From Runella sp. (GTDB lineage Bacteria > Bacteroidota > Bacteroidia > Cytophagales > Spirosomataceae): 64,000 bases of DNA. The stretch is taken from contig JALQYJ010000020.1 of the NCBI GenBank assembly GCA_023254175.1, forward strand, positions 37,783 through 101,782, written 5' to 3'. Below, piece by piece: positions 39,397 to 48,613 of this stretch; within the stretch, counting starts at the first letter, position 1, and the number at the start of each line of letters is the position of its first letter. The notes beneath the pieces were generated by a model. That model saw only the letters and a list, made by a program, of their open reading frames with translations. It was not told the origin of the DNA and did not search any database. The position numbers were made by a program, and so were the translations under genes.

Positions 39397-40965
39397 TTAG
39401 TGCCCTTCGTAAATCTTAAACTTCTTCGTTGTTTTCACCAATCGAAATGTGTAGCTAGGGAACTGCGCATTGAGCGATGGGTTTGTAGGAAGCTGTTCGT
39501 AGGCTTCGTGAACAAACGCGTAGATTTTACCCGCCTTGCCTTCGTACTTATCAAAAATGAAACCGCAACCTCGTGCAAATTTGTAATCGATACTTCCTAC
39601 CAATTTTCGGGCACGTGTTGCATCGACATTCATAGACCCAGAGGTAAAATACAGAATATTCTCTGGCTTATCGACGGAGTGAATAAAAGCAAGGTCTTCG
39701 TCGGTGGTATGGCGTAAAGCAAAACCCGATGTTCCCGTCGCTGACTCTCTCGTAATTTCTAATTTTTTCACCACAAATGTACTTAACCCATACCCTGTAT
39801 TTAGCACCAACAGTAGTCCTAAAATTGTCTTTTGGTAGTTTGTAGCCGAGTGTTTTTGCAAAGTAGAAACGAGCAGAGGCAAAAATAAATACGCCACTAC
39901 TTTGGTATGACGGTATTCGATAGATATATCAGCGCCTTTGTTGTATAACAATAAAAACACGCCACAATACACCACATAAAACCCAACAAATAGCTCTCTA
40001 GCAAGCCTGTAACGCGTTCCTAGAACCAACTGAATCATCCCCAAAAAACCTACGAACAAAAGCCCATAATACAGCCAATGCCCCCAAAACGGGAAACTTA
40101 TACGCTGAAGTAATTGAGGATAGATTTCGGCAATACTAAACCAGTGGGTCAGTGGATACGTAAGGGTTTCAAAGGATGCCCAAACTATTTTAAACGGTTG
40201 GCTTGTACTCGTGATGGGGCTTGTCCCCAAAGCTACAAATCCAAACTGAGTAATTCCTAAATAACAGACGATGCACAACCCTACTACAAGGACAGTCACC
40301 AAGCTCGGTGTAAGTAATTTTCGGGTTTTCGCAAGGTCTGACAAAAAAGCAAGTCCCGCACATCCGCCCAAAGCGGCAAACCCAATGGTATAGGCTGATT
40401 TTAAGAAAAAGCTAGCCAATGAAAGTAACAACAGCCCAAAAAAAAGCTTGAATGGAGCAGAACGGTAGTGAAGATAATACCAAATAGTCCAAGATTGGCT
40501 CCCAAATAGGAGTAATTCCCCCCCCGTATAGTTCAAAAAATTAATCGTAAACAAGCGAGAGGTTGTTATTAAAAACAAACAAAGCCCAATCGTAAGTTCG
40601 TCAAATCCCAGCTTCTGATAGACAAAATACCAGCCTACCAATCCTACCACTGAAAACAAAAGCGTCACCCAAATACTGGCCGTACTGATGGAGATACCTA
40701 ACACATAACTCAACACCCCCGGAATAGCGTATTGCCCTGGGCTCCACCACGTTAGAAACAACTCTTTGTTCTGTGTAATATCCATAGGAGATGGAATTGC
40801 CAGTTGGTTAAATGGCCCGCCGTTGGCCATGTCGTTCCACACCGACAAACCAAACCCCGGGTCTTCCCCAAGTACCAATGCTATTCCAAAACCACTTACC
40901 GTAAACGCAATTAGCAGCGCCCCAAGGAGCCATCGACTGGCCAATATTTTGTTAAAAAGAACCAT
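39397..40965 (-). CDS. multi-pass membrane protein, possible GT-C glycosyltransferase
   Basis: 522 residues from ATG 40965 (the upstream TTG at 40974 is rejected). About ten or more hydrophobic segments. The first outside loop carries EDPGFGLSVWNDMANGG, an acidic pattern like that of polyprenyl-phosphate-sugar-dependent GT-C enzymes, and a soluble C-terminal domain follows. Not recognised as a named family. It sits between the Wzy-like polymerase and an SGNH protein, so a periplasmic-side sugar transfer role is plausible. Confidence 0.65.
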   Translation of the reverse strand: MVLFNKILASRWLLGALLIAFTVSGFGIALVLGEDPGFGLSVWNDMANGGPFNQLAIPSPMDITQNKELFLTWWSPGQYAIPGVLSYVLGISISTASIWVTLLFSVVGLVGWYFVYQKLGFDELTIGLCLFLITTSRLFTINFLNYTGGELLLFGSQSWTIWYYLHYRSAPFKLFFGLLLLSLASFFLKSAYTIGFAALGGCAGLAFLSDLAKTRKLLTPSLVTVLVVGLCIVCYLGITQFGFVALGTSPITSTSQPFKIVWASFETLTYPLTHWFSIAEIYPQLLQRISFPFWGHWLYYGLLFVGFLGMIQLVLGTRYRLARELFVGFYVVYCGVFLLLYNKGADISIEYRHTKVVAYLFLPLLVSTLQKHSATNYQKTILGLLLVLNTGYGLSTFVVKKLEITRESATGTSGFALRHTTDEDLAFIHSVDKPENILYFTSGSMNVDATRARKLVGSIDYKFARGCGFIFDKYEGKAGKIYAFVHEAYEQLPTNPSLNAQFPSYTFRLVKTTKKFKIYEGH

Positions 40966-40983
40966 GAAAAACAAAATTCTACC

Positions 40984-42282
40984 TTAGGCAGGTTGGGGTT
41001 GAAGGGGTTTGGTAGAAGAATCGGTTGAATAGATACCGAAGAATCGAATGTAAAACACATAGACTAGCCACATACTCAAGTCAATGGGGCGTGCACCCGA
41101 GAATAAGGCAATGAGAACGATGATGGAAAAATACGCCATGAACAACGAAAGATCGTTGGCGGGTTTAAAGAATTGCTGTACCGCAATCATTCCCATGACT
41201 AAGAAGAAACTATTAAATAAAATAAACCCTAATATCCCCTGATTTACGAGGGCTTCGAGGGCGGGAACGTCAAAAAACTGGGACTTATACCCTTCGCCAA
41301 ACAAAATCAAACCGAGGGAGCCTTCTCCCAAAAACTCTTCAAATACATATTTAAAACTATAGATACGATTGACCGAAGAGTAGTCAATTTCTGCCGATTT
41401 TTGATTAACTTCTACTCCTGTAACGGTGTAAATTACTTTACCAAAACGAGATATAAATGCTTGCAGATACACTTCTAACGCATAAGAAGCAAAAGCAAAT
41501 TGAGATAACAAAAAAGCGACAATTCCGTAAACGACTCCCATCAGTGCCAACGTCCGTATTTGAAAAACTGACTTAACAAGGCGTTTTCCATGAAAAGTCA
41601 TGTAAATCAGCGCCATTACCACAAGTGCTATCAAACTTGTATTAGTACGTGCTAAAATCAATACTCCCACGGAGAAAATGGCCACCAAATAGTAGAATAT
41701 CTTAATCAAAACGTTCTTTGTACGACCTGCTACAATAAATGAGGCCAAAATCCCACAAAGGGCATTATTAGCATAGGCGTGTGGGTTACTGTTTTGCGTA
41801 TTTGCGGCAAACTTAATCGCAGCCCGTTCTCCAAAAGTCCAGTGTGGGTCGCGGGTTAAGCTGTATAAAAGTCCTGTACTTGCCAATAAAGAGTAGAAAA
41901 CCATCACAATCAGGATGATATGCACTTTGTCATTGGGATAATACATAGATGCAAATAAAAAAAGTAATGGTATTACGTACGTGAGTGTCTCTCGGACTCG
42001 TTCGGGATATCCATTCATACTAGGGTAGTATTGCCAGTATAACCAACCCAATACAATAAATCCGAACCAGCAAGCAAAAAGCATTCGATTGGGTAAGTAG
42101 ATGGTACGAAAAATGTTGATAGGCATAAGTAACAATAAACCCAACCCCCAATATAAAATGGTGAAGGTACTCCCACTGGGACCTACCCCAAACCCATCCC
42201 GTAGGATAAATACGATAGGGTAAGAGTTCCAGAGCATATTTACTCCAAGTGCCTGGCGGTAGTATTTAAAATCATTTAACAT
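40984..42282 (-). CDS. O-antigen ligase/polymerase-like membrane protein (Wzy-like)
   Basis: 432 residues with about 10-12 transmembrane segments and a large extracytoplasmic loop near 280-345 (ending GEGYKSQFF), the Wzy_C/O-antigen ligase pattern. Motif RTNTSLIAL precedes the last part. Such proteins polymerise repeat units on undecaprenyl pyrophosphate or ligate glycan to an acceptor. Its co-occurrence with an ABC exporter in the same locus is unusual. Confidence 0.75.
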   Translation of the reverse strand: MLNDFKYYRQALGVNMLWNSYPIVFILRDGFGVGPSGSTFTILYWGLGLLLLMPINIFRTIYLPNRMLFACWFGFIVLGWLYWQYYPSMNGYPERVRETLTYVIPLLFLFASMYYPNDKVHIILIVMVFYSLLASTGLLYSLTRDPHWTFGERAAIKFAANTQNSNPHAYANNALCGILASFIVAGRTKNVLIKIFYYLVAIFSVGVLILARTNTSLIALVVMALIYMTFHGKRLVKSVFQIRTLALMGVVYGIVAFLLSQFAFASYALEVYLQAFISRFGKVIYTVTGVEVNQKSAEIDYSSVNRIYSFKYVFEEFLGEGSLGLILFGEGYKSQFFDVPALEALVNQGILGFILFNSFFLVMGMIAVQQFFKPANDLSLFMAYFSIIVLIALFSGARPIDLSMWLVYVFYIRFFGIYSTDSSTKPLQPQPA

Positions 42283-42290
42283 AGCTATTG

Positions 42291-43007
42291 TTATTTAAAC
42301 AAGCCGTATCTCAAAATACAGTAAATTGCTCTAAAGCCGTCTTTCCAGTTAATTTTTTTGCCTTCGGCATACGTTCTTCCGTAATACGAAACTCCTACTT
42401 CATAAATACGGATGTTGGGAATGCGGGCAATTTTGGCAGTGACTTCTGGTTCAAAGCCAAAGCGTTTTTCCTTCAATTTAAGCCCCTGAATCATATCGGT
42501 ACGGAACAATTTGTAGCAGGTTTCCATATCTGTCAGGTTGAGATTGCTAAACATATTGCTTCCAAATGTGAGGATTTTGTTTCCGATTGAATGCCAGAAG
42601 AACAAAATTCGGTGCGCTTTCCCACCCATAAAGCGCGATCCAAACACCACATCGGCATGTCCGTCTACAACAGGTTGAAGCAAAATATTGAACTCCTGAG
42701 GGTCATATTCTAAGTCAGCATCCTGAATGACTAGGTACGTGCCTGTGGCGTGGCGAATTCCTGTATGGAGGGCTGCTCCCTTTCCTTGGTTCACTTCATG
42801 TTTGAAATAGGCCAATTCTATCTGCGGATTGCTGGCCTTAAACGCCAAAATCTGGGCGTCAGTCCCATCCTTGGAACAGTCATTGACCACGATTATTTCT
42901 TTTTCAAAACTACCAATCAACTGCACCGATGCCACGGCTTTCAATACCGTTTGAATCGTTTTTTCTTCGTTGTATGCTGGAATGACGATGCTAAGCTTTT
43001 GATTCAC
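42291..43007 (-). CDS. glycosyltransferase family 2, polyprenyl-phosphate sugar transferase-like
   Basis: 238 residues. GT-A fold: SIVIPAYNEEKTI start, nucleotide-binding VNDCSKDGT and the DAD metal motif in QDADLEYDP. Size and style resemble dolichyl/polyprenyl-phosphate mannosyltransferases, which make lipid-linked donor sugars used by GT-C enzymes. Several GT-C-like membrane proteins lie in the locus, consistent with this. Gap of 8 bp to the polymerase gene and 12 bp to the acyltransferase gene. Confidence 0.85.
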   Translation of the reverse strand: MNQKLSIVIPAYNEEKTIQTVLKAVASVQLIGSFEKEIIVVNDCSKDGTDAQILAFKASNPQIELAYFKHEVNQGKGAALHTGIRHATGTYLVIQDADLEYDPQEFNILLQPVVDGHADVVFGSRFMGGKAHRILFFWHSIGNKILTFGSNMFSNLNLTDMETCYKLFRTDMIQGLKLKEKRFGFEPEVTAKIARIPNIRIYEVGVSYYGRTYAEGKKINWKDGFRAIYCILRYGLFK

Positions 43008-43019
43008 AACTGACTACTA

Positions 43020-44063
43020 TTAAAGTGGTTGATACGATGCCTTTCTATTTTTGTACCATGTACGTAAGTACCTCAACGAAGGCTTTTCAATAAAATATGT
43101 AATGGCCGTTGCCAACACAAATGCTGCGATTAGAGCAGCTGCACCTGCTTCTACAAACGACCACGCAAATTTATCTTTTAAAACCGTGATTACCCCTACT
43201 ATAAAATAATGGTGAATCACGTATAAGCTGTATGAAATTGTGCCTAAGTAAAGCGTAAAGCGGTTGTTAATCCATTCTAACTTATGACTTATAAACAAGA
43301 AAAAGAGTACAAAATAAATCGTTGTTGTAGTGCTATACTCATCAAAACTCAAAAACAGATTGCTACGCCCCGTTTTATCGTACAAATATAGCGTAACTCC
43401 GTAGGCAATCGCTATTCCTCCCACTCTCCATTTATTGTAAACTACTCCTTGAGTATTATAGATTTTGTAAAATAATATCCCTGCCCAAAAAAGCTGGAAG
43501 TGGTTCATCAATGGGAACCCTTGCTGAATCATTTCGTACCCCCCAGGAAAAACGGTGCGTATCCATCCGTGAAAAATTATCTGTATCAATACAAGCCCCA
43601 GTCCATACCATTCCAACCGCCCCAACTGATTGAGCCAAAGCCCTACTAACATAACGCCGTAAAAAAGCATTTCCACAATCAGAGTCCAGTACGAACCATC
43701 CAAATCTCTAATACCAAAGTAGTACTGAAACATGGTCATGTTGGCTACGTATTCACCAAAAGTGATTTGACTGTAACCCAGCCAACTTCCAATAGCCATA
43801 AAAATCGCCGTAAGCGTCACCGCCGTCCAATAAACAGGGTACAGTCTCGAAAATCGAGCTACTACAAAATCAAGGACACTTTGGGTTTTGTTAAGAGTCA
43901 AAAAAATAACAAAACCGCTGATAATGAAAAATAAATCGACGCCCGTTGCTCCCCAATTCAACTGAAAAGGTGCATCGTACTGGTGCAAAGTCAGGTGAAA
44001 GAGCACGACTGATAGTGCCGCCACTCCCCTAAATGTGTCCAGTGTTGCTAGTCGTTGATGCAT
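43020..44063 (-). CDS. acyltransferase family 3 (O-acetyl/acyl transfer to glycan)
   Basis: 347 residues from ATG 44063, giving the conserved N-terminus LDTFRGVAALSVVLFH with the family's Arg and His (R12, H23). The ATG at 44126 would place the hairpin region inside the coding sequence and is rejected. About ten membrane segments; GATGVDLFFIISGFV motif. Transfers acetyl or other acyl groups to extracytoplasmic sugars. Its leader contains an elaborate pair of overlapping hairpins. Confidence 0.88.
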   Translation of the reverse strand: MHQRLATLDTFRGVAALSVVLFHLTLHQYDAPFQLNWGATGVDLFFIISGFVIFLTLNKTQSVLDFVVARFSRLYPVYWTAVTLTAIFMAIGSWLGYSQITFGEYVANMTMFQYYFGIRDLDGSYWTLIVEMLFYGVMLVGLWLNQLGRLEWYGLGLVLIQIIFHGWIRTVFPGGYEMIQQGFPLMNHFQLFWAGILFYKIYNTQGVVYNKWRVGGIAIAYGVTLYLYDKTGRSNLFLSFDEYSTTTTIYFVLFFLFISHKLEWINNRFTLYLGTISYSLYVIHHYFIVGVITVLKDKFAWSFVEAGAAALIAAFVLATAITYFIEKPSLRYLRTWYKNRKASYQPL

Positions 44064-44084
44064 ACTTTTTCTCTGCTTTCTTTT

Positions 44085-44139
44085 CACTTTGAAATACAAA
44101 GTAAAATCGTTCACTTTGTATTTCAAAGTGAACGATTTT
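44085..44139. repeat. nested inverted repeats able to form mutually exclusive hairpins
   Basis: Repeat 1 pairs 44085-44102 with 44113-44130 (18 bp perfect). Repeat 2 pairs 44103-44118 with 44124-44139 (16 bp perfect, loop TATTT on the plus strand). They share bases, so only one can form at a time. Each half of repeat 1 is itself palindromic (ACTTTG-N5-CAAAGT). The element fills the gap between the SGNH gene (stop 44150) and the acyltransferase start (44063). Confidence 0.85.
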
Positions 44140-44149
44140 CTTTTTAATG

Positions 44150-45199
44150 TTATTGTTTTTCCGTTTTTGGAATCAACTGCTCTTTGAACAAATACTGAAC
44201 GACTAATATCGCAAACTCACTTCCTCCTTTTTCAGTCAAATGACACAAGTCACAGTAATAGTCCTTTTGACGGGGTAAAAGCTGGTCCATATCCACAAAA
44301 TAGGTACCGTACTGGGCTGCCAGCTTCCGCAAAATGGCATTGTGTGCCTTGACTCCCGTATCAACATTGACGGGGTCGCCCCAAAGCCACAAGGGCGATG
44401 GGTAAGGGCACTTGGCAAAGTCGCGGTAGTCGGTGTATCCACCGTTCCCAATCACACTTGGTGGCACGTACAAAGCATAAGTCATCAGTACCAGTTTTTC
44501 GCTTCTTTTGCGTGCCTCTAAGATAATTTGTTCAATGTTGGTTTGATATGGCTTCCCCGTTTTTATCTCTTTACCGTATTGAACTAAGTCTGGATTGACT
44601 GTATTTAATTCTAAAAATTTCTTTCCTTTTAGCTTATCTACCAACAAGTTAAAACCTTTATGGGTAATAAACGGCAACACCGTCCAGTTGACCTCGGGGT
44701 GTTGTTTGATGATTGCCAAGTCATAATACCACATTATGTGGCGGTAATCATCCGAAAAAAGTTGGCTCGGAATATTGTTGGCACGCGTCTCGTTGATGGC
44801 CTCGTAGTAAATCACCAAATCGAACCGTGGCTTCCCTAACATTCGGTACTTATTGAGGTTATCCAACGAGGTATGTGCTGGTATCGCGGCATTGAAAATG
44901 CGAACTTTCCGACCGTTTGCAGTCTGTTTTAACAACGAATCCAGTGTTTTATTAATAGGTAATCCAAACTCCAAACTCACCGCCGAACCACCCAAAATTA
45001 ACAAGTCGAACGTATCGTCTTGTTGCGAAATGGTTTCTTTCTGAATCTTTAACAACTCAGGATAAAACTTATCCGTTGGTTTCCAGAAAGGGTACTTCAT
45101 CACGACGGTGAGAGCCACACGTCCTATCAGTTCCAGCACAATCCACAGCAATACCAGCGAGGTCGTTGACAGAAGGAAAATGTTTCTTTTTTTTTTCAT
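44150..45199 (-). CDS. membrane-anchored SGNH/GDSL-like protein
   Basis: 349 residues with one N-terminal membrane segment (about 7-33). Active-site pattern: LGGSAVS (S72), EAINE block near 134-139, and DLCH (D317, H320). It is unrelated in detail to the SGNH protein at 38380. Together with the acyltransferase-3 downstream it suggests reversible or complex O-acylation of the polysaccharide. Its start overlaps the stop of the next upstream gene (TAATG), so translation is coupled. A 10-base poly-A run follows the start codon region. Confidence 0.8.
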   Translation of the reverse strand: MKKKRNIFLLSTTSLVLLWIVLELIGRVALTVVMKYPFWKPTDKFYPELLKIQKETISQQDDTFDLLILGGSAVSLEFGLPINKTLDSLLKQTANGRKVRIFNAAIPAHTSLDNLNKYRMLGKPRFDLVIYYEAINETRANNIPSQLFSDDYRHIMWYYDLAIIKQHPEVNWTVLPFITHKGFNLLVDKLKGKKFLELNTVNPDLVQYGKEIKTGKPYQTNIEQIILEARKRSEKLVLMTYALYVPPSVIGNGGYTDYRDFAKCPYPSPLWLWGDPVNVDTGVKAHNAILRKLAAQYGTYFVDMDQLLPRQKDYYCDLCHLTEKGGSEFAILVVQYLFKEQLIPKTEKQ

Positions 45200-46395
45200 T
45201 AAAATAGTAACTTCTGACAGAAAACCTCCGCAGAATGGTCTTGCAGATACGCTTTCCCGTCTATGTCAAACTGGTTTTGGAATGAATAATTTTTCATCGC
45301 CTCTCCTATGGCTTCGGAACGATGCGGAGGTACAGTCACGCCCAGTTTATAGTGAGTTACCAATCCTTCCATAATGCCCAAATTGGAAGCAATCAAAGGT
45401 TTGCTATACTTGGCGGCTAATCCTAAAATATTGCTCGAACTGAAAAAGTTAATGTAAGGTACTAAGACCACATCCACAATTTTGAACACTTCGTTGGTAC
45501 TATGCGGGTCAAAAAACCGAAGATGCTTTACAAACTGAATTTCAGGGTATTTTTTTTCTGCTTCATCAATGGCCGTCAACAAGGTATGTTCATATCCTTT
45601 TTCTGGTTCTCCACACACTAAGAAACACATCCGTCGACGCTCTTCAAGGGGAATTTGCTTCAGTCCATCAAGAATATTCGGTACATTTTTTCGGGCAGAT
45701 AAATGCCCATAAATTAAAAATACACGGCGGGCTGCCCCAACTCCGTACTCACTTTTAAGCATTTCGGTCGATTTCTCTGCCATTTGACCCACTTCTATGG
45801 GGTCAGGTAGAAAATCGAAACGTTCTCCAAAACGCTGATTGTATGCTCTTACACCTTGTTTGTCGTTAAGAAAGAAGATTTTCTCTACATTTGGATTGCG
45901 CAACATCCAATTGATTTGCAATCCTTTACGCAACCCGCGCAAATCACGGCGTATTCTTGCTTTAAAGGTAGAACCATCTTCGTAGTACTTACGAAAAGGT
46001 AAAAACAGCAGGCCTGATAACTTCACTCCCAATCGCTTAATTGTACCCCGACCGACCTCGTACTGAAAAGCATCGATGTGCATAAAAATGATACGATTGG
46101 CTTTGTATTCGTTGACCAAGCCCGTCAGGTAATTCATTTCGGCAGAAGCACGACGCAGTACGTTTGTTAGTGCCATAAATGCCGATAACTGTTCCTCAGG
46201 AATGTAACGAAACTGGATGATTGTTTCGTCTTTACCAAATCGTGCCTTTGCCCCTTCATTTAGGATAAATACAAATTGATTTCGAACAGTTTCTGGCATT
46301 TTTTTGAGGTATTCTACCAAAAACTGCAAATAATCCAAGTGGTGTCCACTGATGTCTCGGTCGTAAATAAGCGTACGTTTGGGGAGGTCCATCAT
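45199..46395 (-). CDS. probable glycosyltransferase (GT-B, family 4-like)
   Basis: 398 residues. GT-B-like: N-terminal block RTLIYDRDISGHHLDYL and C-terminal nucleotide-sugar domain with IYGHLSARKN and PYINFFSSSNILGLAAKY. The EX7E motif of GT4 is degraded here (first glutamate not seen), so activity or donor may differ. Two adjacent ATGs are possible at the start. Overlaps the SGNH gene by one base and follows the upstream GT by 3 bp. Confidence 0.75.
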   Translation of the reverse strand: MMDLPKRTLIYDRDISGHHLDYLQFLVEYLKKMPETVRNQFVFILNEGAKARFGKDETIIQFRYIPEEQLSAFMALTNVLRRASAEMNYLTGLVNEYKANRIIFMHIDAFQYEVGRGTIKRLGVKLSGLLFLPFRKYYEDGSTFKARIRRDLRGLRKGLQINWMLRNPNVEKIFFLNDKQGVRAYNQRFGERFDFLPDPIEVGQMAEKSTEMLKSEYGVGAARRVFLIYGHLSARKNVPNILDGLKQIPLEERRRMCFLVCGEPEKGYEHTLLTAIDEAEKKYPEIQFVKHLRFFDPHSTNEVFKIVDVVLVPYINFFSSSNILGLAAKYSKPLIASNLGIMEGLVTHYKLGVTVPPHRSEAIGEAMKNYSFQNQFDIDGKAYLQDHSAEVFCQKLLF

Positions 46396-46398
46396 AGG

Positions 46399-47508
46399 TT
46401 ATACCAATGCTTTATATACTTCTAATGTTTTCTGGGCGGTGGTTTCGGACCTAAATAATGGAACACGTTCGTAGCCTCTCTGGCGCATCGTTTGCTGAAG
46501 GGTTTCATCATAGACGACCTTTTCTACGGCCGCCCGAATCGATTCCGTGTTTTCAGCCTCAAAATAGACTGCCGCATCGCGAGCAATTTCATCAAACGAT
46601 GTCCCTGTGGTAGCAGCTACTGGGCAACCACAGCTCATAGCTTCCAAAATGGGAAGCCCAAAACCTTCTATCAACGACGGAAACACAAATACCTGTGCTT
46701 CTTCGTACAATTGAATCAAAGTCATGTCGTCGATAATCGGTTGATAAATCACGCGATTTTGCAGCCCTTGAGCAGCAATCGCTTGTCTTTCTTCAGAAGA
46801 GAATCCTCCCCCTCCCGCACAAATCAAGTGTAAATCTTTGTCGTTTTTTAATAACGGAACAATAGAGTCAAAAAAGCGGTTGAAGTTTTTGTAAAAATCG
46901 CGTTTACCTACAAAAAGTACAAAGCGATCGGGTAAGGTCAGTGCCAGCGAATGATTGGCTGTTGGTCGTTCAAAATAATTTCCTAAAGGCACCACTTTAA
47001 CTTTGGCTTCGTCGATGCTGAAATACTCTAAAATACTACGTTTGGTCGCTTCCGAAACCGAAATAACCATATCTGCTCTCGTCAGCAAGCGTTGTTTTAA
47101 TTTGGTAAGACCTTCGCCAAGCACAGGAAATTGGTTTCCGTACTTTTCACTTAGGGTATCGTGAAAGGTAATAACAAGGGGCTTTTTCCCTATTTTATCC
47201 AAAAAATAAGAATGATAGTAAGTAGGGTGAAAAATATCAAAATCACCCGCGTTTAGCTTGGTAGAGCTATAGAGGCGGTTCACCAGTGAGAAAGCTCGAT
47301 TTGCTTGAAAATTGTTTGCCAAACACGCATACCCCCAAGGGTTTGCGTAGGGGACATTTCGTAAATATTCGTTGTTAGAAAACTTTAGAGATAGCTCAAA
47401 ATCAACATCTTTACGCCCCCAAAAGGCGTTCATTAACTCAAAAAAATACCGCGAGATACCTCCGTACTGTGTGCCAGTAAAGGCCTGGTGATCATATAAA
47501 ATTTTCAT
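46399..47508 (-). CDS. glycosyltransferase family 4
   Basis: 369 residues from ATG 47508 (MKILYDHQAFTGTQYGGISR); an ATG at 47562 in front would overlap the promoter gap. GT-B with acceptor-domain GGISRYFFEL, FVGKRDFYKN, and EX7E in PSLIEGFGLPILEAM. Resembles mannosyltransferases of O-antigen loci. Sits first in a run of two GT genes after the GT-A pair at 47592 and 48614. Confidence 0.88.
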   Translation of the reverse strand: MKILYDHQAFTGTQYGGISRYFFELMNAFWGRKDVDFELSLKFSNNEYLRNVPYANPWGYACLANNFQANRAFSLVNRLYSSTKLNAGDFDIFHPTYYHSYFLDKIGKKPLVITFHDTLSEKYGNQFPVLGEGLTKLKQRLLTRADMVISVSEATKRSILEYFSIDEAKVKVVPLGNYFERPTANHSLALTLPDRFVLFVGKRDFYKNFNRFFDSIVPLLKNDKDLHLICAGGGGFSSEERQAIAAQGLQNRVIYQPIIDDMTLIQLYEEAQVFVFPSLIEGFGLPILEAMSCGCPVAATTGTSFDEIARDAAVYFEAENTESIRAAVEKVVYDETLQQTMRQRGYERVPLFRSETTAQKTLEVYKALV

Positions 47509-47591
47509 GCAGTACGCATTAGCGATAAAAAACGAACCGCATTTTGCGGATATTTCCCGCAAAAGTACAAAAAAAGGGTTAACAGTTTGAG

Positions 47592-48515
47592 TTACTGGTC
47601 GATTTTATGGTAAAGTGGAAAATAACGAATAGAATCAATCATTGATTGAAGACTTATACGGAGCGATTGTTTCCACTTAGGTACCGTTGGACGCAAGTGC
47701 GCCCGCACCGAAAAAGGCGATGCTGGTACTCCTCCGTACGATTGAAGGCGCTGGAGATACGCTTTTTGCAACGCCAATACCCCCGTATACTGGTTTACGA
47801 TGCTATTGGAAAGACTTTCTCTAAAATTAAAAAATGTCAACGGCGTTTCTTGATTAACTCGCCAGCCGTTAGGTGTTGAAGTAACGATACGTTCGTGTAG
47901 GTTGTGCAAAGCGACATTCCAGCCTAGATTCTTGTTTACCGTAACTTTATCAAAAAAAATGGGAATGTAGTTAAGCCAAAGTTGGTCGTGGTTCATCCCA
48001 TTGCACACATCGAAATAGGCGCGGTCGGTCAGGCGTTCTTGCCACCATTCTAGCAATTTTCGCGTATTATCCGTCACTTTCATGGCCCAAAAACCTGCAT
48101 CGTATATACCTGTGTTCAAAAACAGCTTTTCATCGCCGTATGTCGATTGGCCAAAAGTGCGCGTCAAACGTGGCGTCAACACTACATCATTGTTCTGAAG
48201 CAGGGCTTCTATCTCTGTCCAATTTCCTAACCACCAGATAGTTGGGTCAAGATAAACAATTGCATCTGCTTGCTCTTTTCGCAAAAAATAGTCCGCAAAA
48301 AAAGGTTTACTCGCTGCTGCCAGTGCCGTAGTATCATAGCGTTGTTGCATCGAGTCTACTTCACTATGTCCTAAGTCAGCGAATGAAACTCCCTTTTCTA
48401 ACGTTCCTGCAACGGTTCCAATTCTCAAAGAAACACTCGCAGGCAGACTTTCGGCCAATACTTTCACAAAAGGATATTGGTCGGGCGTACAAACAGTAAA
48501 AACGATCGTTTTCAA
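47592..48515 (-). CDS. GT-A-type putative glycosyltransferase with altered DXD
   Basis: 307 residues; N-terminal TIVFTVCTPDQYPFV Rossmann-like start. Conserved with the next upstream gene over most of its length (NTGIYDAGFWAM, WWQERL, CNGMNHDQLWLN, NKNLGWNVALHNLHER). The metal motif position reads YLDPTIWW instead of FDPDI, so the second aspartate is lost. May be inactive, or use a different geometry. Role in the glycan pathway unknown. Confidence 0.75.
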   Translation of the reverse strand: MKTIVFTVCTPDQYPFVKVLAESLPASVSLRIGTVAGTLEKGVSFADLGHSEVDSMQQRYDTTALAAASKPFFADYFLRKEQADAIVYLDPTIWWLGNWTEIEALLQNNDVVLTPRLTRTFGQSTYGDEKLFLNTGIYDAGFWAMKVTDNTRKLLEWWQERLTDRAYFDVCNGMNHDQLWLNYIPIFFDKVTVNKNLGWNVALHNLHERIVTSTPNGWRVNQETPLTFFNFRESLSNSIVNQYTGVLALQKAYLQRLQSYGGVPASPFSVRAHLRPTVPKWKQSLRISLQSMIDSIRYFPLYHKIDQ

Positions 48516-48567
48516 TTGGACAGAGGAATTTTAATTCAACAAGAATTTATTTTAAAACCTTCTTCGG

Positions 48568-48613
48568 GACATTCCAAGTTTCTTTTTCTACTGTAAGTTA
48601 AACTTGGAACGTC
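48568..48613. other. hairpin after a glycosyltransferase stop codon
   Basis: TTCCAAGTTT (572-581) pairs with AAACTTGGAA (600-609), extended by GAC/GTC with one mismatch. It begins directly at the stop codon of the 48614 gene and has no U-tract. Arm sequence resembles the hairpin at 37218-37264. Confidence 0.65.
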
